The position numbers were made by a program, and so were the translations under genes. Positions 60,315-64,000 of a stretch of 64,000 nucleotides of DNA are shown here, one piece after another. The number at the start of each line of letters is the position of its first letter. Position 1 is the stretch's first letter. Where the stretch lies: assembly GCF_000732945.1 (NCBI RefSeq), contig NZ_CP008944.1, positions 248,001-312,000 of the forward strand. Reading direction: 5' to 3'. Origin of the DNA: Corynebacterium atypicum. GTDB taxonomy: Bacteria; Actinomycetota; Actinomycetes; Mycobacteriales; Mycobacteriaceae. Under the pieces are notes generated by a model that had not been told where the DNA came from, made no database searches, and saw only the letters and a list, made by a program, of their open reading frames with translations.

Positions 60315-60943
60315 CAGGCTAGCCGCGCCTGGCGCTCCACGTGATACTCCAGGCGCAGCAGCGCGCGCTTGATGTTCGGCCCGCCTGCAGCCCCGCCCGT
60401 GTAGCCGCCGATATTGCCGTCGAGGGAACCGCCGGCGGGCAGTACCCGGTGGCAGGGCACCACGATGGGCAGCTGATTTTTCCCGCAGGCCGTGCCTACG
60501 GCGCGGGCGGCCTTCGGCTTGCTCAGGCGCGCGGCGATCTCGCCGTACGTGATGGTCTTGCCGTAGCCGATCAGCGGCAGAAAGCGGTGTACCTGGTCGC
60601 GCAGCCGGTTGGCGCGCGGGAACGCCAGCGGCAGGGCGAACTGTCGGCGCACCCCGCAAAAATAGCTGCCCAACTGGATCGCGCAGTCTGCGAGCACCTT
60701 GTTATCTGGTGCCGAAAAACCCAGTTCCCGCGAGCTGTTAATCACGCCGGCGGCAAACGTGTCGAGGTCGCCTAGGTCGCCGGTGGCGGGCGCCTCGAGG
60801 ACGCCCTCGAGCTGCGGCGTCACTGGGATCGTGCCCACCGTGGGGCAGGAGTCGTCCGCCCCAAATTCGATTCCTTGGACCAGCCCGTTGCGGGCCGAGA
60901 TAGTCAGGTGCCCCACCGGGCTGACGATCGCAAGCGAAGGCAT
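60311..60943 (-). CDS. ogt: Methylated-DNA--protein-cysteine methyltransferase
   Basis: A 210-residue Ogt/MGMT-type protein. The acceptor cysteine is in IVVPCHRVLPAGG, with the upstream YGKTITYGEIAARL helix-turn-helix and GGYTGG after it. It repairs O6-alkylguanine by accepting the alkyl group on cysteine. Its stop overlaps the topA stop by 4 nt in a convergent arrangement. Confidence 0.9.
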   Translation of the reverse strand: MPSLAIVSPVGHLTISARNGLVQGIEFGADDSCPTVGTIPVTPQLEGVLEAPATGDLGDLDTFAAGVINSSRELGFSAPDNKVLADCAIQLGSYFCGVRRQFALPLAFPRANRLRDQVHRFLPLIGYGKTITYGEIAARLSKPKAARAVGTACGKNQLPIVVPCHRVLPAGGSLDGNIGGYTGGAAGGPNIKRALLRLEYHVERQARLAC

Positions 60944-61005
60944 ACGTCAAGCCTAAATGAGCGTCGCGCCGCCGCCCAAGACAGGTCCGGCTAAGGCCGA
61001 GCGGC

Positions 61006-62571
61006 CTAGGACCGATCCGCTAGGGTCTGCCGAATCGGGCGGGCCAGCTGCGTCATCTCGTGCCGACCGCGCAGCTCAATCGACTTCATCATCGTCCAGC
61101 GGGCGCGCTCAGCCTCGTTGGCCCCGCGCAGGGTCGCCGCGTTAGTGAGCACCTGCCCCGGGGTGTCCTTGGCCAGCTCGGTCAGGCGCGCCGCCTGGTT
61201 CACGGCGTCGCCAATCACGGTGTACTCGAAGCGGTCGGCGCCGCCGATGTGCCCGGCCACGACGTGCCCGGCCGCGACCCCGATGCCCGCCTTCAGCCGC
61301 AGCCCCTTGAGCTCTTCGCGCAGCTCGCGCGCCGCAGACAGGGCCATGGAGTTGGCGTCGGCAAGCGCAAGCGGGGCGCCGAACACGGCGAGCGCGGCGT
61401 CGCCCTGGAACTTGTTGATGATGCCCTTGTTGCGGTGCACGGTGGTGACCACGTGCTCGAAGAACTTATTCAGTTCGGCGACGACCTCTTCTGGGGTGTG
61501 CCGCACCGCGAAGGCCGTCGAGCCGATCACGTCCACAAAAAGGACCGCTACCTTGCGGTCCTCCCCGCCGAGGGTAGGGCGTTCCTCCAGGGCGCGCTTG
61601 GCCACCTCGACGCCGACGTACCTGCCGAAGATGTCGCGTACTCGTTCGCGCTCCTTCAGCCCGCGCATCATCTCGTTGAAGCCGGCCTGCAAGACGCCCA
61701 TCTCGGAGCCGTCGTAGATGTCGACCTGAGTATTCGAGTCGCCGCGGCGCACGCGGTTGATCGCCTCTTGGAGCTCCTTGATCGGGTCCACCACGCTCAT
61801 GATGGACAGCGTGGTACCGATGAACCCGGTGATCAGCGAGGCGATGATCAGCCACAGGATCGCGGGGATGATGCGCGCGGCGTCGTCCGTGAAAAACCCC
61901 AGCTTCTGGCCGAAGATCATGCCCAGGATGCCCACCGCGGGCACGCCAGAGGTCAATAGCCAGGTCATGCGCAGGCGCTGCGTAATCGGCGGCTCCAGGG
62001 TGGAATCCTCGAAGCGGCGGCCGAGCGCCATCGCGGCGACGGGGCGGACCATACGCTCGGCGGCGAGGTACGTCAGCAGTACGACGACGGCCCCGGCCAG
62101 CGTGGTAGCGACGCCGATGGCTAGGGCCAGCCGCCCCGAGGTCGACGCCGCGACAGAGACGGCGATGATGATCCCGATCGCCCACACGATGGCGCAGACG
62201 GCCGCCTGGTAGACGGGCAGGCGCAGCACCAAAACGCGCACCATGTTCGGGTCGTGATCGTCGGGCGCGCGCTGCCACTCGAGCACCGGGCGGAACATTA
62301 AGAGCGTGACCACGGCGCCAATGACCACAGCAAACACGATGTAGGCGGCGCCTATGGTGGGCAGATCCGTCGCCTCTGAGGCGAAGTGGGCGATCTCCGG
62401 CATGGGAATGAGGAACCGAACAAACGCCATGATCGCCAGCGCGCCGAGGACGTTCATGCCCAGCACGGCGACTGCATAGAGGGGCCACGAGGTGGTCCAC
62501 ACCCAGCGCAGCGCGCGTAGCAGTCGTCTCATGTTCTCCCACTTTAACGGGGCCGAGGCAGTTGTGGGCAT
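61006..62571 (-). CDS. cyaB: Membrane adenylate cyclase with HAMP domain
   Basis: A 521-residue class III cyclase. About six membrane segments, then a HAMP domain (VDPIKELQEAINRVRRGD), then the catalytic domain: VAVLFVDVIGSTAFA with the metal-binding Asp residues, INKFQGDAALAVFG with Lys-Asp for adenine, and YTVIGDAVNQAARL with the transition-state residues. It corresponds to C. glutamicum CyaB and M. tuberculosis Rv3645, and makes the cAMP sensed by GlxR. ATG 62571 is used; ATG 62532 is possible but has a poorly spaced site. Confidence 0.92.
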   Translation of the reverse strand: MPTTASAPLKWENMRRLLRALRWVWTTSWPLYAVAVLGMNVLGALAIMAFVRFLIPMPEIAHFASEATDLPTIGAAYIVFAVVIGAVVTLLMFRPVLEWQRAPDDHDPNMVRVLVLRLPVYQAAVCAIVWAIGIIIAVSVAASTSGRLALAIGVATTLAGAVVVLLTYLAAERMVRPVAAMALGRRFEDSTLEPPITQRLRMTWLLTSGVPAVGILGMIFGQKLGFFTDDAARIIPAILWLIIASLITGFIGTTLSIMSVVDPIKELQEAINRVRRGDSNTQVDIYDGSEMGVLQAGFNEMMRGLKERERVRDIFGRYVGVEVAKRALEERPTLGGEDRKVAVLFVDVIGSTAFAVRHTPEEVVAELNKFFEHVVTTVHRNKGIINKFQGDAALAVFGAPLALADANSMALSAARELREELKGLRLKAGIGVAAGHVVAGHIGGADRFEYTVIGDAVNQAARLTELAKDTPGQVLTNAATLRGANEAERARWTMMKSIELRGRHEMTQLARPIRQTLADRS

Positions 62572-62597
62572 TAACCCGGCAGCGGCAGTGAGTTAGG

Positions 62598-63896
62598 GTG
62601 AGCACTGTGCAGCAGACATCGATGCCGGCGGATTCCGGCCCCGTCTTTGCGGCGCTTGCCGACGCCCCGCGGGTACGCGACCTTGTCAGCGCCGCGGCGT
62701 GGGCGGCGCGCAGCCAAGTCGGAGGGGTTCCCCCGGGCCGCGGTGCCCCCGGGGCGTCGATAGTCGACGCGGGGCGGTCGATGGGTACAGACGCTGCGAT
62801 GACGCACTCCTGGCTTATCACCGGCGCGCCCGGTTCGGGGCGCACCGAGGTGGCGCGGGCGTTTGCCGCAGCGCTGGAGTGCACCGACCCGCAGCGACCT
62901 GGCTGCGGGCAGTGCGCGGCCTGCCAGGCGGTGCTCGCCCGGGCGCACACCGACGTCGTCGAGATCGCGCCGGAGGGATTGAGCATCAGCGTGGAGACTG
63001 TGCGCGAGGAGATCGTCGGGCGCGCAGAGACGCTGCCCACGGTGGGCAGCTGGCGGGTGGTTATTGTGCACGACGCGGATCGGCTCTCGCCCGCGGCAGC
63101 CGACGCGCTGCTCAAGACCGTTGAAGAGCCCGCGCCGCGCACCGTGCTGTTTTTCTGCGCGCCGTCGACTGACCCGGAGGATTTCTCGGTGACCCTGCGC
63201 TCGCGCTGCCGGCACATCTACGTGCCACCGCCCTCGGTCGACCGGATCGTGCGGATCCTCACGTCTGAAGAAGGCGCGAGCGAGCCGGACGCGCGGCTGG
63301 CCGCACTCGCCTCCTTGCGGCACATCGGCCGGGCTCGCCGCCTGGTCACCCGGCCAGAGATGCAGCGCCGTCGGGCCCGCGTCTTGCGCCTCGCCGAGCT
63401 CATCGGGCACGGCGATGTTGCCTTCCGGGAGGCGGGGCAGCTGTTCCAGGCCATTAAAAGCGAGACCGCCGACGATTTTGCTGACGCCGACGCCGAGGAG
63501 AAAGCCGTTTTGGAGCGCTCCCTGGGCATGGGCGGGCGCGGAAAAGGGGTGCAGAAGTCTCTGCGCGGCTCCGCGGGGGCGGTGCGTGACCTAGAAAAGC
63601 AGCAAAAGAGGCGCAAGACGCGTCGCGAGCGCGACCTGTTGGACCTGTCTCTGGTGGATCTCACGGGGCTCTACCGGGATGCATTCCTGCTCTCCTGCGG
63701 GGCGCGGCTGGCCCCGACGCATCCCGATTTTCAGGGCCTGGCCCAGGAGCTGGCGACCTCGGTTTCCCCGCAGGGCCTGGTGGCTTGCCTCGACGCGATC
63801 GCTCTGTGCCGGCGGCACATTACCCAGAATGTGGGGCTGTCGATTGCTGTGGACGGGATGATCGGGCGGCTGCGTCTGGCCTATGGGGTGCGCTGA
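62598..63896 (+). CDS. holB: DNA polymerase III delta' subunit
   Basis: A 432-residue AAA+ clamp-loader subunit. Walker A is GAPGSGRTE with a threonine after Arg in place of the usual Lys, the zinc site is CTDPQRPGCGQCAAC, the Asp box is VIVHDADRLS, and SRCRHI is the SRC motif. The loss of the P-loop lysine is normal for delta', which does not hydrolyse ATP. GTG 62598 is one of two nearby starts (GTG 62607). It is divergent from cyaB and precedes a tRNA. Confidence 0.9.
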   Translation: MSTVQQTSMPADSGPVFAALADAPRVRDLVSAAAWAARSQVGGVPPGRGAPGASIVDAGRSMGTDAAMTHSWLITGAPGSGRTEVARAFAAALECTDPQRPGCGQCAACQAVLARAHTDVVEIAPEGLSISVETVREEIVGRAETLPTVGSWRVVIVHDADRLSPAAADALLKTVEEPAPRTVLFFCAPSTDPEDFSVTLRSRCRHIYVPPPSVDRIVRILTSEEGASEPDARLAALASLRHIGRARRLVTRPEMQRRRARVLRLAELIGHGDVAFREAGQLFQAIKSETADDFADADAEEKAVLERSLGMGGRGKGVQKSLRGSAGAVRDLEKQQKRRKTRRERDLLDLSLVDLTGLYRDAFLLSCGARLAPTHPDFQGLAQELATSVSPQGLVACLDAIALCRRHITQNVGLSIAVDGMIGRLRLAYGVR

Positions 63897-63985
63897 TGGC
63901 GTGCTGATTTCGGGCACAGGCCGCCTTTTGCTATGCTCTCTTCCCGTGCCTTAGACAACGTGGGTAAAAACGTTTTTAAGGTCAT

Positions 63986-64000
63986 GCCGCCTTAGCTCAG
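63986..64000 (+). tRNA. 5' end of a tRNA, probably tRNA-Thr, cut by the window edge
   Basis: The last 15 nt (GCCGCCTTAGCTCAG) are the acceptor strand and start of the D-arm of a tRNA. In corynebacteria tRNA-Thr follows holB, so threonine is likely, but the anticodon is outside the window. A palindrome AAAAACGTTTTT lies just upstream (63966-63977). Confidence 0.65.

Noticed and set aside
1..64000. CRISPR array
   Set aside because: No regularly spaced repeats of 24-40 bp were found; the repeated elements seen are only pairs.

Overview
The sequence looks like a chromosome segment of a Corynebacterium (order Mycobacteriales). The right half, from a tRNA-Pro at 34840 to the end, has high G+C and a gene order that matches, from memory, both C. 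glutamicum around glxR and the mirrored M. tuberculosis region around Rv3644c-Rv3683: metallophosphoesterase, YqeY protein, class A PBP, WhiB4-type regulator, DUF4177, RidA, MBL hydrolase, glxR, nth, thioredoxin, NUDIX, MarP-type protease, alpha/beta hydrolase, holin-like protein, HAD phosphatase, 6C RNA, ssd, tad locus, MrfA-type helicase, cspA, dedA, topA, ogt, adenylate cyclase, holB. A tRNA begins at the right edge.

The left half (1 to about 34.8 kb) is accessory DNA. It starts with a CmtR/CadD cadmium-resistance pair read from a leaderless promoter, then a decayed transposable element (1.35-3.76 kb). A leftward block (4.06-22.4 kb) is the early/replication part of a prophage-like element: small unknown proteins, ParB-like/adenine methylase, SAM synthetase, P27 small terminase subunit, HNH nuclease, SNF2-type helicase, VRR-NUC nuclease, primase-helicase, antirepressor, family A DNA polymerase with a nested HNH endonuclease, DUF2815, DUF2800 and sigma-like regulators. 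Portal, capsid and tail genes are absent. One plus-strand gene is nested in this block: an Abi_2/AbiF HEPN protein with its own promoter and a short structured RNA in front of it.

From 22.8 to 32.3 kb seven plus-strand genes form one tightly coupled operon: a three-component ABC-ATPase system (CTD protein, MC6-like small protein, DUF2326 ATPase), a small XRE regulator, and a complete type I restriction-modification system (hsdM, hsdS, hsdR). Behind it lies a 5'-truncated type ISP restriction-methylase pseudogene reaching almost to the 3' end of tRNA-Pro, a likely island boundary.

In the core half, GlxR (cAMP receptor) and a membrane adenylate cyclase are about 20 kb apart and probably form one regulatory circuit. 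The tad pilus locus has three -1 frameshifts (one in tadA at a G8 tract, two in tadB), while tadC, flp and the tadE-like genes are open. A 6C RNA and two perfect DnaA boxes precede ssd.

The most notable items are the fused ABC-3C/type I R-M operon, the HEPN-Abi gene with its leader RNA, a 105-bp inverted repeat with four iteron-like 7-mers in the phage replication module, a duplicated bipartite 51-bp element upstream of two phage genes, and the DnaA boxes before ssd. All family names rest on motif recognition by eye; no database search was run.
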